Assembly (NCBI RefSeq): GCF_001612615.1
Contig: NZ_BDAU01000026.1
Span: 1 to 64,000, forward strand
DNA from: Nocardia amikacinitolerans NBRC 108937
GTDB taxonomy: Bacteria; Actinomycetota; Actinomycetes; Mycobacteriales; Mycobacteriaceae
Direction of reading: 5' to 3'
Length of the DNA: 64,000 bases
Shown here: in pieces, positions 1 to 8,596 of the stretch
Numbering within the stretch: the first letter of the stretch is position 1
How the letters are laid out: every line of letters starts with the position of its first letter
Notes under the pieces: model-generated
The model's input: only the letters and a program-made list of their open reading frames with translations
Told to the model about the DNA's origin: nothing
Database searches by the model: none
Translations under genes and position numbers: made by a program

Positions 1-131
1 CCGTTCGCTCACGCCAGCGCCTCGCTAGCGCTCGGCTCTGGCGTGCGCGAAGCGCGCTGAGTCATGGTTCGCTCACTCCGTTCGCTCACGCGCCCGATCC
101 TACGTCCCCCCACCGACACCCCCGCCCGCTC
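1..131. repeat. short palindromic GC-rich repeats, no gene
   Basis: The first 131 bases hold no gene. They contain several copies of the word TTCGCTCAC, as in 'gttcgctcactccgttcgct', and short inverted words such as cgccagcgc...gctctggcg. The same word in reverse orientation (GAGCGAAC) recurs near 29,336 and 29,375, so this is probably a dispersed short repeat. It lies directly downstream of the PIN toxin gene, where it could act as a hairpin end. Confidence 0.4.
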
Positions 132-569
132 TCACAGACTCCCCCGCGGCACTACCCACTCGTGCACGAACTCGGGGACGACATGAGCGATGTGTTCGAA
201 GTCGGAGTCGTAGTGCACCACGATCGCCCCGTACTGCACCGCCGCAGCGGCTACGGTTACATCGATTACGCCGACCGACCGCTTTCGACCGCAGCGCCAC
301 AGGCGTCCCTGGATGTCCACAGCTAACTCATGCGTACGCCGAGTGTGTGGCAGCAGCGAGTGCTGTACCAGCTCTGCGCGAAGCGCGTCCCACTTGGCCG
401 GGTTTCGCGCGGTGAACAGCATTTCCAGGATCTGAGCGGTCGTGGTGACGAGCACCGAGCGGTCGTCCACGTAGCGACTCAGCACCTTCTGCTCGTCGAG
501 TTGCCCTGCCTTCATTCGAGACCACGCGCTGCAGTCCAAAAGAAATCTCTTTTCGACAGCAGGGCTCAA
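132..569 (-). CDS. PIN-domain toxin (VapC-like ribonuclease)
   Basis: Probable toxin of a type II toxin-antitoxin pair. PIN proteins are metal-dependent ribonucleases. The reading shows RFLLDCSAWSRM at the N-terminus, carrying the first acidic residue of PIN folds, and later VGVIDVTVAAAA and IVVHYDSDFEHIA, the usual second and third acidic clusters. The frame is open far upstream, but the region before about 590 belongs to the antitoxin gene. The true start is probably the TTG at 569, or a CTG overlapping the antitoxin stop near 590. The protein would be about 145 aa, normal for VapC. It follows the small antitoxin on the same strand, as expected for vapBC. The family is well supported; the start is not. 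Confidence 0.75.
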   Translation of the reverse strand: MSPAVEKRFLLDCSAWSRMKAGQLDEQKVLSRYVDDRSVLVTTTAQILEMLFTARNPAKWDALRAELVQHSLLPHTRRTHELAVDIQGRLWRCGRKRSVGVIDVTVAAAAVQYGAIVVHYDSDFEHIAHVVPEFVHEWVVPRGSL

Positions 570-586
570 CGGGTCGAGAGGCAGCG

Positions 587-823
587 TCAGCCGCGCGCCC
601 TCGCTCGAAAATCCTTGTCCAACAGCTTCGGTAGGTCCGTGCCGAGCTCGAGGATGCGTCCCACCGAGATGCGCTGGCGCCGCTGCGTCAGTGCCAGTTT
701 GACCAGCTCCAGCAGCATCTCCTGTTTGGTAGCGAACCCGAGCTCGTCCTTTGCCGCCTCCAAGAACCCCTCCGGGGCTCGCACGGTGGTCGCCTTCATG
801 TTTGCCATGGGCATGCCCCTCAT
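587..823 (-). CDS. VapB-like antitoxin
   Basis: Small 78-aa protein upstream of the PIN toxin and in the same operon. It resembles mycobacterial VapB antitoxins: a short N-terminal strand (MKATTVRAPEGFLEAAKDEL) followed by helices rich in Leu and Arg (KQEMLLELVKLALTQRRQR), as in ribbon-helix-helix or VapB11-type antitoxins. Possible starts are 823, 814 and 808; AGGGG lies about 7 bases before the ATG at 808, while GAGGAG precedes 823. Family rule: the antitoxin binds the operator ahead of the operon and neutralises the toxin through its C-terminus. The role comes from size and neighbour as much as from motifs. Confidence 0.7.
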   Translation of the reverse strand: MRGMPMANMKATTVRAPEGFLEAAKDELGFATKQEMLLELVKLALTQRRQRISVGRILELGTDLPKLLDKDFRARARG

Positions 824-870
824 TGATAGCCGACTCCTCTCGTGATTCTAGGGTGATCAACTTCGGTCGT

Positions 871-3573
871 TCACGGATTGCGGGTGAGGATGTGCAGGTG
901 GGGTGGGGTGCCGGTGATGAGGATGTCGCCGTGGTGGTCGGTGCGGGCGATGGTGGTGCCGAGGGCGTGGAGAGTGGTGAGGATTTTGGGGTGGGGGTGG
1001 CCGAAGGTGTTGTTCGCGCCGGAGCTGATGATGGCCAGGCGGGGATGGACGGCGGTGAGGAATTCTTTTGTGGTGGTTTGGGATCCGTGGTGGGGGACCT
1101 TCAGGATGTCGGCGCGCAAGGCGGTTGGGTTGCGGAGTAGGCGGAGTTGGGCTGGGGATTCGATGTCGCCGGTGAGGAGGATTCGACCGGCGGGGGTGGT
1201 GGCGGTGAGGACGAGGGAGCGGTCGTTGGGTTCGTCGGCGGGTTGTCTTGGGCGGGGGTGCGTGGCGGAGGGTGAGAGGACCGTCAGTTCGACTGGGCCG
1301 AACTGCATTACATGACCGGCGGACAGTTCGAGTATCGGGATTTCGGCCCGTGCCGCGATCTCGGCGATCTGCGCGACGCTGGTAATGGGTGTTCGGTCGT
1401 CGGGAGCAGGCGGGCGCTGAGTCGCAGGGCCGGAGCCGATTTCGCCGCCACCCGGCGCCGCCTCGGTACGACGGGTGGCACCACCGCCGACTTCGTCACC
1501 TCGCAGCGCCGCTTCGTCGCACCGACCGCCCGGCATGACGAGCGGCTGGACATCACGGTTGATGGGAATCGGTCTCGGCACGATGCGCTCGGGCAGGGGG
1601 TACGCGGTCTCAGGCTCGGAGACGTTCGCCGGTATCGGCTTGTCGCGCGGGCTGGACTGGCGCTCAATGCCTTTGGGTACGGGATGGGTGGGGGTCGCGG
1701 CGTGGTCGAGTTCGCCGGGGGCGATGGCGATCGCGGCGACGGTGCGGCCGTGGATGGCGCCGGTCAGGCCGCCGATGTGGTCGGCGTGGGGGTGGGTGAG
1801 GGCGAGGAGGGCGATGTGGTGGATGCGGAGGCGGTCCAGGCAGGTGCGCATGGTGCGGGGGTCGGGTCCGACGTCGATGACGATGGCCGTTCCGTGGCCG
1901 ACGGAGAGGGCCAACCCGTCGCCTTGGCCGATGTCGCAGGCCGCGAGTACCCAATCGGACGGTGGCCAGCCCGGGTTCCACAGCCGGACTGGCAGCAGGA
2001 CGGCCGCCGAGGACAACACGATGACCGCCGTGACTCGGCGGACCAGAGCGATGCGCAGCACACTCACCGCGACGAGGACGAACGCGGCCGCGGTCAGGCC
2101 GCCGATCGATCCGCCGGGCACGGTGATCGTCGCGCCCGGTAGAGCGGCGGTGCGCTCGGCGACGGTGAGCAACCACCACAGCGGCGGGCCCGCGCAACGC
2201 AGAACCAGTTCGGCGACGGGCGGCCACGCCGAGGCGCAGGCGGCACCGAGCGCGCCGACGACGGTGAGCGGCGCGATCACCGGTGCGACAAGCACATTCG
2301 CCAGGATCGCGACGACGCTGATCCGGCCGGTCAGGGCGACCATGATCGGCACGGTGACCGTGAAGGCGGCTGCCGAGACGGCGACCACCTCGGCGGGCAG
2401 CCGCCACCAGCCGCGGGCGCGCAGCCAGTCGGCCCAGCTCGGCGCGAGCAGGATGAGCCCGGCCGTCGCGAGCACCGACAGCGCGAATCCGGCGTTCACC
2501 GCGAGTTCCGGCCAGACCAACAGCAAACCGATCACCGCCGCGCACAGTGCGGGCAGCGCCTGTTTGCGCCGGCCGGTGACGAGTGCGAGCAGCGTGATCG
2601 CACCCATCGCGGCCGCGCGGAGAACACTCGGATCCGGCCGGGCGACCACCACGAACATGACCAGCGCCGCGGTCGCGGCCGTCGCCGCCGCACGCGGACC
2701 CAACGTGAGCGTGCGTACGACGAACAACACGACCGTCAGAAGGATCGTGAAATTCGCTCCGCTCACCACGCAAAGATGCTGGAGCCCAGCAGTTTTGAAG
2801 TCCTCGCGGACCGGTTCGGGTAGGCCCGAGGTATCTCCGAGTACCAAGGCCGGAATCAGTCCTGCGGCGTCCTCGGGCAGCACGGCAGCGGCCGCGTCCG
2901 CGAAGTCGTGACGCACCGACGCGGCCGCTCGCTGCCACCACGGCGGTGCTGCGACGGGCTTCGGTGGCCCGAGCGCATGCAGGGCGGCGACCGTCAGATC
3001 GCGGTTCTTCGGCGGCTGCGGCTGCGCCCGGAACTCGATCGGCTGTCCGGGCAACAGTTCGCCCCACTCCCGCCCCGAGGCAAAGACGACCACCCGGCCG
3101 CCGGAATGCACCCTCGCGTCGGCGCGGTGATACTCCCGCAGCGCGGCCCTGACGACCCAGCGCCGCTCCCCACCGAAGCCATTGCTCGGCAACGGTTTCG
3201 GATCATCGGTCGGCGTGACGACGATTCGCATCGAAAGGCCGTACGCCTCGCGCATCGGATGCGACGCGACGCGATAGTCCCGCCACGCCGCCGCCAACGC
3301 GAAGCCCGCGCCGAGCAGGACAGCCGCCAACACTGTCGACGCGACTGCCCGATGCACCTCGGCACGCGTGAAACGACCCTGTCGCGACATCGCCGCCAAT
3401 CCGGCTGCTGCCACGGCCGATCCGAGCGCCACCGCGATACCGACCAACCAGCCCGAGACCAGCACGACGATCGTCACACCCCAGCAGCACAGTGCGGCGG
3501 GCAGCAGACGGGCGTCCACGATCCGCGAACGTTCGGCCGATTCCGGCGCCCGCGAACCGAGTGACGAGGTCAT
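871..3573 (-). CDS. comEC: ComEC/Rec2 family DNA-uptake channel protein
   Basis: Large membrane protein (900 aa) of the ComEC/Rec2 family, which carries one DNA strand across the cytoplasmic membrane in competent bacteria. It has an N-terminal hydrophobic pair and soluble domain, then a long multi-helix competence domain (around LQHLCVVSGANFTILLTVV and onwards), then a metallo-beta-lactamase-like domain with the zinc motif THPHADHIGG. That domain is split by an unusual roughly 110-residue low-complexity insert rich in Pro, Arg and Gly before the second half resumes at EIPILELSAGHV. The ATG at 3573 overlaps the comEA stop by 4 bases (ATGA), so the two genes are coupled. Many non-competent actinobacteria keep this pair and its role there is unclear. 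Confidence 0.92.
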   Translation of the reverse strand: MTSSLGSRAPESAERSRIVDARLLPAALCCWGVTIVVLVSGWLVGIAVALGSAVAAAGLAAMSRQGRFTRAEVHRAVASTVLAAVLLGAGFALAAAWRDYRVASHPMREAYGLSMRIVVTPTDDPKPLPSNGFGGERRWVVRAALREYHRADARVHSGGRVVVFASGREWGELLPGQPIEFRAQPQPPKNRDLTVAALHALGPPKPVAAPPWWQRAAASVRHDFADAAAAVLPEDAAGLIPALVLGDTSGLPEPVREDFKTAGLQHLCVVSGANFTILLTVVLFVVRTLTLGPRAAATAATAALVMFVVVARPDPSVLRAAAMGAITLLALVTGRRKQALPALCAAVIGLLLVWPELAVNAGFALSVLATAGLILLAPSWADWLRARGWWRLPAEVVAVSAAAFTVTVPIMVALTGRISVVAILANVLVAPVIAPLTVVGALGAACASAWPPVAELVLRCAGPPLWWLLTVAERTAALPGATITVPGGSIGGLTAAAFVLVAVSVLRIALVRRVTAVIVLSSAAVLLPVRLWNPGWPPSDWVLAACDIGQGDGLALSVGHGTAIVIDVGPDPRTMRTCLDRLRIHHIALLALTHPHADHIGGLTGAIHGRTVAAIAIAPGELDHAATPTHPVPKGIERQSSPRDKPIPANVSEPETAYPLPERIVPRPIPINRDVQPLVMPGGRCDEAALRGDEVGGGATRRTEAAPGGGEIGSGPATQRPPAPDDRTPITSVAQIAEIAARAEIPILELSAGHVMQFGPVELTVLSPSATHPRPRQPADEPNDRSLVLTATTPAGRILLTGDIESPAQLRLLRNPTALRADILKVPHHGSQTTTKEFLTAVHPRLAIISSGANNTFGHPHPKILTTLHALGTTIARTDHHGDILITGTPPHLHILTRNP

Positions 3574-4634
3574 ATCGTCACCAGATCGCGCAGGCGGGCC
3601 AAGCGGGCGGGGCCGATGCCGTCGACCTCGCCGAGCTGTTCGAGGTCGGTGAAGCGGCCGTTGGCCCTGCGCCAAGCGGTGATCGCGCTCGCCGTGACGG
3701 GTCCGATGCCGGGCAGGGCGTCCAGCTCCGCTTCGGTGGCCTTGTTGAGATCGACTTTGCCGGTCGGTCCGGCGCTGGGGCGGGAGGAGGCCCCGCCGGT
3801 CGCGGTGATCGTGGTGCTGCCGGACTGGGACGACGTTCCGGGAGCCGGGGCGGTGGGGCCGACGAGGATCTGGTCGCCGTCCTGAACGCGCTGGGCCAGG
3901 TTGATGCCGGTCAGATCAGCGCCGTCGCGGGCGCCACCCGCCGCGGCGAGCGCGTCAGCCACCCGAGCACCGTCGGGCAACCGAACCAGTCCGCCGCGCT
4001 GGACCAAGCCGACCACGCTGACGACCAGCTCGGCGGCTTCGGGTGCGGGCAACGCTCCCGTCGCGGCCGGAACGGTCTGCGCCGAAACAGGATGCGTACC
4101 AACCGGAGTCGCGCTGGTGCGTACTGCGGGCAACGGCGGTACCGCGTGCGCCACCGGACGCTCCCGAAAGACCATCACCGTCGCGACGACCACGGCCGCC
4201 AGACCGACCATCGCCAGAGTGAGCACTCCCCGGCGGCCTGGATTGATTCGCGCACCGTGAAAACGTTCCGGGACAAGACGTTCCCACCAGCCCGGACCGC
4301 GCGGCGGTTCGTCCAACCAGCGCGGGGTCTGCACCTGACCGACCGGCTCGTCGTCGTCCACCTCTTCGCCCGATTCCGTGGCGCGACGATTCGGCGACGG
4401 CAGCCGCTCGAAATGCCAACGACCTGCGGCTTTTCCGGCTACATCAGCGGGATGATCCGTCTCGTTCTCGGGTGACGCGTAGGCAGGCACCTCCCCACGA
4501 GCAGCTTCCCGGAGACTGCCACCGGAGGTAGCGGGCGCCCCGGAGCCGAACCCAGCCCCGCGGCTCGCCCCTACCCGGACGGTCAGCGCCCCGAGCTGCC
4601 GTCGTATCCGCTCGCGTTCGTCGTGTCGTCCCAT
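3570..4634 (-). CDS. comEA: ComEA-like helix-hairpin-helix DNA-binding protein
   Basis: Membrane-anchored DNA receptor of the competence system. From the ATG at 4634 the protein has 354 aa. It has a cytoplasmic, charged N-terminal part, one membrane helix (GVLTLAMVGLAAVVVATVMVF), a periplasmic SLBB-like domain (VVSVVGLVQRGGLVRLPDGA), and a C-terminal double helix-hairpin-helix starting KVDLNKATEAELDALPGIG, the standard ComEA signature. The frame is open for another 49 codons upstream, but that stretch lacks conserved features and MGRHDERERIRRQLGALTV looks like the true start. It is translationally coupled to comEC. The order matches the mycobacterial locus. Confidence 0.9.
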   Translation of the reverse strand: MGRHDERERIRRQLGALTVRVGASRGAGFGSGAPATSGGSLREAARGEVPAYASPENETDHPADVAGKAAGRWHFERLPSPNRRATESGEEVDDDEPVGQVQTPRWLDEPPRGPGWWERLVPERFHGARINPGRRGVLTLAMVGLAAVVVATVMVFRERPVAHAVPPLPAVRTSATPVGTHPVSAQTVPAATGALPAPEAAELVVSVVGLVQRGGLVRLPDGARVADALAAAGGARDGADLTGINLAQRVQDGDQILVGPTAPAPGTSSQSGSTTITATGGASSRPSAGPTGKVDLNKATEAELDALPGIGPVTASAITAWRRANGRFTDLEQLGEVDGIGPARLARLRDLVTI

Positions 4635-4808
4635 GCCCGCGACCGTACGCAGCCGCCAGACCGAACAACCCGCTGCGACCAGGCATTTCGCTAGACCTGT
4701 TGATAACCCCATCCCTGGGGACAACCCGCCGGCGCGGAGCTCCGGCCGATGTGTCACCCACCACGCAGGGTTGACCTTCACATCGATATGAGACTTTACG
4801 TTCGGCCC

Positions 4809-5067
4809 ATGACCCCACAGGACTCGATCACCCCGGACAACCGCGTCAGCCTCGGACGCCGCCGACTATCCGGGCACCTTCGGCACCATGACGATGAACC
4901 TGACCGGTCTGGAGCACATCGCGCGCACCAGCGAAGAGCAGGGCGTCGACACCGAGCTGCCGCGGCTGATGAAGGAGATCGCCGAACGCGCCATCGCCGA
5001 GGGTCACGGCAGCCACAGCTACCTGTCGGTCTACGAAGTCTTCAGGAAGGCGGTTCCGCGGGGCTGA
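4809..5067 (+). pseudogene. relic of an NAD(P)-dependent imine reductase-like oxidoreductase with an internal deletion
   Basis: The ATG at 4809 opens a reading that looks like the first 16 residues of a Rossmann enzyme (MTPQDSITPDNRVSLG). From about 4861 a different frame gives a C-terminus of about 68 residues: ADYPGTFGTMTMNLTGLEHI, then LPRLMKEIAERAIAEGHGSH, then SYLSVYEVFRKA and a stop at 5067. That tail resembles the C-terminus of NAD(P)-binding imine-reductase/6-phosphogluconate-dehydrogenase-like proteins. The roughly 220 residues between are missing and the two ends are out of frame. The simplest reading is one internal deletion that left both gene ends. It lies between the divergent comEA and the convergent DegV gene. 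It cannot make a working enzyme. Confidence 0.7.
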
Positions 5068-5077
5068 CTCTCGGCGT

Positions 5078-5920
5078 TCACGCGCACCCGCCGGGCACCA
5101 CCAGCACACCGACCGCGCCGAGACCCAGGTGCACGCCGAGCACCGGGCCGAACTCCGCGACGATGAGCTCCCGGATTCCCGGAATCAGTTCGCGCAGTTG
5201 GCCTGCCAGGGTTTCGGCCGCCTCGGCTGCCTCCAGGTGCTGCACGGCCACCGCCGCACCGTCTTCACCCGCGGCGTCCACTGCCGCGGCGACGAGTTTC
5301 GCGTACGCCTTGGAACGGGTGCGCGCCTTCTCGCGCAACTCGAGCCGACCCTCGACGATCTGCAACAGCGGTTTGGTGACCAACTCGCTGCCGAAGAACG
5401 CCGCCGCGCTGCTCAACCGTCCGCCGCGGCGCAGCTGCTCGGTGCGGTTGACCAGGAAGAAGGTGCGCGCCCGGCTGGCGGTGGCGACGGCCGTGTCGTA
5501 GACGATGTCCAGCGGCGCACCGGCCCGCGCCCTACGCGCCGCCGCGAGGGTCGGCAATCCGGTGGCCAGACCCGCGCCGAGGGAATCGACGAGCCGAACG
5601 TGGTCGGCGGCGTCCATGTCGCGCACGGCCTGCCTGCCCGCCTCCCAGGTACCGGACAGCTGACGCGAAAGGTGCACGGCCACAACACCGTCCCCGCCGC
5701 TGCGCGCCAACGCCCGCTCGTAGACCTCGCGCAGCTCGCCGGGCGAGGCGGCCGACGTGGTGACGGTGTCGGCGGCGTAGTCGATGTCGATCGGTTCCAC
5801 GCCCTCGCGGATGGCGCGGTCGCCGACCAGGACGTGCAACGGGACGACGGCGATATCCAGCTCGTCGACGAGTGCGGCAGGGAGGCTCGCGGACGAATCG
5901 GTGACGACCACGACGGCCAC
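5078..5920 (-). CDS. DegV family fatty-acid-binding protein
   Basis: 280-aa DegV family protein. Family members bind a fatty acid between two alpha/beta domains; in firmicutes relatives (FakB) deliver it to a kinase. The N-terminus MAVVVVTDSSASLP carries the signature start TDSSA, and the internal SLGAGLATGLPTLAAARRA and the C-terminal LGLGAVGVLVV fit the family. The start is GTG at 5920. It lies 3 bases after the octT stop on the same strand, so it is likely the last gene of the nadD-rsfS-gpgP-octT operon, as in mycobacteria (Rv2417c). No FakA-type kinase is seen nearby. Confidence 0.9.
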   Translation of the reverse strand: MAVVVVTDSSASLPAALVDELDIAVVPLHVLVGDRAIREGVEPIDIDYAADTVTTSAASPGELREVYERALARSGGDGVVAVHLSRQLSGTWEAGRQAVRDMDAADHVRLVDSLGAGLATGLPTLAAARRARAGAPLDIVYDTAVATASRARTFFLVNRTEQLRRGGRLSSAAAFFGSELVTKPLLQIVEGRLELREKARTRSKAYAKLVAAAVDAAGEDGAAVAVQHLEAAEAAETLAGQLRELIPGIRELIVAEFGPVLGVHLGLGAVGVLVVPGGCA

Positions 5921-5923
5921 GGA

Positions 5924-7540
5924 CTACCGAACCTCCTGCAAGGTCTTGACCATCGCGTTGGCGACGGCGGTGTGCCCGGCCCAACCCCAGTGGATCCCAT
6001 CCGGATTGGCGTCGCCGGAGAAGATGTTCTCCCGCACCGCTTCACCGAGATCGACCAGCGGCACCGAGCTGCGCTCCGACCACGCCTGCAGCGCCTTCAC
6101 CGCGCGCGGCCTTCCGGAGTGCACCCGCCCGTAGGCCTCGCAGTTGTGCACCGAGGGCAGCACCGCGACGAACGGTAGATCCGGGCGCAGCTGCGCCAAC
6201 GCCTCGCGGGATTGCTCCAGGTAGTCGACACTCACCTTCGGCGGCAGCGCGACCGGGCGACCCAGCTTGGACAGCTTCGGTTGCAGCCAGTTGTACACCG
6301 AACGGACGCGCCTGCGCAGACCCGGCGGACGCACATAGCGGATCAGCTCGCGCAGCGCGGTCGGCAGCGGCGACGGCAGGGTGTCCATACCGCCGACGGC
6401 GAAGACCACCGCGCCCGCGTTCGGCACGGCCGCCCACACCCGCGGGTCGCCGATCAGCGCCCAGTAGGCGTCGCGGCAGGTCCAGCCGATCCGGCCGACC
6501 AACTCCACATCCCAATCCAGTTCGGCGCCGACGAGATTCGGCCAGATTCGCGGATCGTCGGCGGGCAGACCGCCCTTCGGACCGAAGTAGGACAGCGAGT
6601 CGGCGATCACCAACAGCACCGGACGCTTGGCCGGGACCTCCTCGGGCGCGGGAACGACCTCACCGGCCGTCACCACACTCGCGCCTTCGCCCACCAGCTC
6701 CGCGGCAAGCTCGGAGGTATCCGAAACCGGTGCCGCGGACGGGATCAGCGCCGAAACGGAGGCCGTCGACGGGTTTGGCTCGGATAACGCAGCGGGAGCC
6801 GACACGGCAGCAGATGCCGCCGGAGCTTGCGGCGCTGAAACCGCGACCGTCGCAGCGGCATCGGACGTCGCAGGATCCACCGGCGCCGATTCACCGGTCA
6901 GCGCAGACTCGGCAGCTCGCCCTTGTGCATCCGCCGAATTCGATGCCGCAGCAGAGGCTGATGCGGAGGCCGAGGTCGCGATGTCGTCCTCTTCGACGCG
7001 CGGAACGCTCTCACCCGCAGCCACTTCCGTTGGGGTCTCGGCGGGATCAGGCGTCGCCGAATCGTCCTCGACGCCACGCCGCACTTCGTCCGACGCGACA
7101 CCGGCACCCGCTACGGATCCCGAATCCCCGTCGGCGACTTCGGTTCCCGACGCGCTGTTCCGCACCGCACCGGTCTCCCGGTCCGATTCCGCATCGTCCT
7201 CGCCGCCCGGTTCCGCCGCATCCCCGCCCGGTTCCGCCGCGTCCCCGCCCGGCTCACCACCGTCGGCCGAACCCGCCGCAGCCTCGACATCCTTCTCCGG
7301 CGGCGGCCCACCGAACAACGCGTCCGGCAGCTGCCGTTCCGGCTTGGCCGTCACCTGCTTGAACAACTCGTCCGGCACCGTGCGCAGGGGTTCATCACCC
7401 TTCGCGGCGCTCTTCGCGGGCGGCGCGGGCTCGGCGGCGGGGCCGCCGAACAGCGCGTCCGGAAGCCGGCGTTCCGGCTTGGCGGTCACCTGCTGGAACA
7501 GTTCGTCCGGCACCGACCTGATCGGCTCTTCAGAGGACAT
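5924..7540 (-). CDS. octT: SGNH-type octanoyltransferase (OctT) with long N-terminal extension
   Basis: The C-terminal 234 residues (about 305-538) are an SGNH hydrolase-fold domain like mycobacterial OctT (Rv2418c), which octanoylates diglucosylglycerate in methylglucose lipopolysaccharide synthesis. Visible are the nucleophile block VIADSLSYFG (Ser about 315), FAVGGMDTLP, and the Asp/His block NPDGIHWGWAGH (Asp about 514, His about 517). Neighbours gpgP, rsfS and nadD are in mycobacterial order, and gpgP acts in the same pathway. Oddly, about 300 residues precede the domain: a 29-residue motif containing VPDELF and LPDALFGGP twice (residues 6-34 and 51-79), then an acidic Ala/Ser/Pro/Glu-rich stretch. 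Mycobacterial OctT is about 250 aa and lacks this. The ATG at 7540 overlaps the gpgP end by 11 bases. Confidence 0.85.
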   Translation of the reverse strand: MSSEEPIRSVPDELFQQVTAKPERRLPDALFGGPAAEPAPPAKSAAKGDEPLRTVPDELFKQVTAKPERQLPDALFGGPPPEKDVEAAAGSADGGEPGGDAAEPGGDAAEPGGEDDAESDRETGAVRNSASGTEVADGDSGSVAGAGVASDEVRRGVEDDSATPDPAETPTEVAAGESVPRVEEDDIATSASASASAAASNSADAQGRAAESALTGESAPVDPATSDAAATVAVSAPQAPAASAAVSAPAALSEPNPSTASVSALIPSAAPVSDTSELAAELVGEGASVVTAGEVVPAPEEVPAKRPVLLVIADSLSYFGPKGGLPADDPRIWPNLVGAELDWDVELVGRIGWTCRDAYWALIGDPRVWAAVPNAGAVVFAVGGMDTLPSPLPTALRELIRYVRPPGLRRRVRSVYNWLQPKLSKLGRPVALPPKVSVDYLEQSREALAQLRPDLPFVAVLPSVHNCEAYGRVHSGRPRAVKALQAWSERSSVPLVDLGEAVRENIFSGDANPDGIHWGWAGHTAVANAMVKTLQEVR

Positions 7541-8189
7541 CGGGAGCTACCTTTGCCGCTGCGTTCCACACATCGAGGCGCCACCCGGGCTGTTCGATGC
7601 CTGGACCGTGGCTGCTCAGTTGCACCCAGCTGGTATTGGCCAGTCCTCCGAGGATCGGCCAGTTCTGCGGCGGCAGGTCGAGCAGCGCGGCCGTCAGGGC
7701 GGCGATCAGCCCGCCGTGCGCCACCAGGATGATAGTCCGGCCCGGCCAATCCTGTCGCTCGCTGAACAGTTCCTGCACCACAGGAAGCGAGCGCGCGCCC
7801 ACCTCGAGTTTGCTCTCGCCGTTGGGCGGCCGATAGGTGGCGTCGAGCCGCCAGGCGACCCGTGCCCCTGGGTAATCGGCGTCGACCTCGAGGTGGGTGA
7901 GCCCTTCCCAGTCACCGAGATGGGTCTCCCGCAGGCGCGGATCGCGCACGACGGGCATCGACGTGTGCTCGGCGAGGGCGAGCGCGGTGTCGTAGGCGCG
8001 CTTGAGATCGGAGGAGACGATCGCGATGGCGTTGCGCGAGACCAGCTCGCGCGCCGCCTCTTTGGCTTGTCTGCGACCGAGTTCGGTGAGATCGGTGTCG
8101 ATCTGGCCCTGCATCCGATCCGAGGCATTCCATTCGGTCTGCCCGTGCCGCAACAGGATCAAGGTGCGCACACCGGCATACTTGCTCAC
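7530..8189 (-). CDS. gpgP: histidine phosphatase, probable glucosyl-3-phosphoglycerate phosphatase
   Basis: 219-aa histidine-phosphatase (phosphoglycerate-mutase-like) protein. The catalytic motif LILLRHGQTEWN is at the N-terminus, with GQIDTDLTELGRRQA after it and the second catalytic His in IILVAHGGLIAALTAALL. In mycobacteria the syntenic gene (Rv2419c) encodes GpgP, which dephosphorylates glucosyl-3-phosphoglycerate to glucosylglycerate, the early step of methylglucose lipopolysaccharide synthesis. The adjacent octT supports that assignment. The start is GTG at 8189, overlapping the rsfS stop by 4 bases (GTGA). Confidence 0.88.
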   Translation of the reverse strand: MSKYAGVRTLILLRHGQTEWNASDRMQGQIDTDLTELGRRQAKEAARELVSRNAIAIVSSDLKRAYDTALALAEHTSMPVVRDPRLRETHLGDWEGLTHLEVDADYPGARVAWRLDATYRPPNGESKLEVGARSLPVVQELFSERQDWPGRTIILVAHGGLIAALTAALLDLPPQNWPILGGLANTSWVQLSSHGPGIEQPGWRLDVWNAAAKVAPDVL

Positions 8190-8590
8190 TCGGCGCCGTT
8201 CCCCTCGTCACCCTCGGCGGCGCGCGGATCACCGACACCGGACACCGGAACCACCGGGCAGTCCTTCCACAGCCGTTCCAGCGCATAGAAATTGCGCTCG
8301 TCGTTGTGCTGGATGTGCACGACGACGTCGACGTAGTCCAGCAGCGCCCAGCGACCCTCGCGGGTGCCCTCCCTGCGGACGGGCTTGTGGCCGGCCTGCC
8401 GCAGCCGCTCCTCCACGTTGTCGACGATCGCGTTGACCTGGCGTTCGTTCGGCGCGGATGCGATCACGAAGCAGTCAGTGATCACCAGTTGCTCGGAAAC
8501 GTCGAGCACGACCACATCGGCAGCCAGCTTCTCGTCCGCCGCCCGCGCGGCGACCTGCGCCATCTCGACCGCCTCGACAGATGCGCTCAT
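8186..8590 (-). CDS. rsfS: ribosomal silencing factor RsfS
   Basis: 134-aa RsfS/Iojap protein. Family role: it binds L14 on the 50S subunit and blocks joining with 30S during starvation. The conserved core is present: VVVLDVSEQLVITDCFVIAS, then the C-terminal LLDYVDVVVHIQHNDERNFY followed by ALERLWKDCPVV. It sits directly after nadD (6-base gap) and is coupled to gpgP, the usual nadD-rsfS pairing of actinobacteria. Confidence 0.95.
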   Translation of the reverse strand: MSASVEAVEMAQVAARAADEKLAADVVVLDVSEQLVITDCFVIASAPNERQVNAIVDNVEERLRQAGHKPVRREGTREGRWALLDYVDVVVHIQHNDERNFYALERLWKDCPVVPVSGVGDPRAAEGDEGNGAE

Positions 8591-8596
8591 GCCTTC

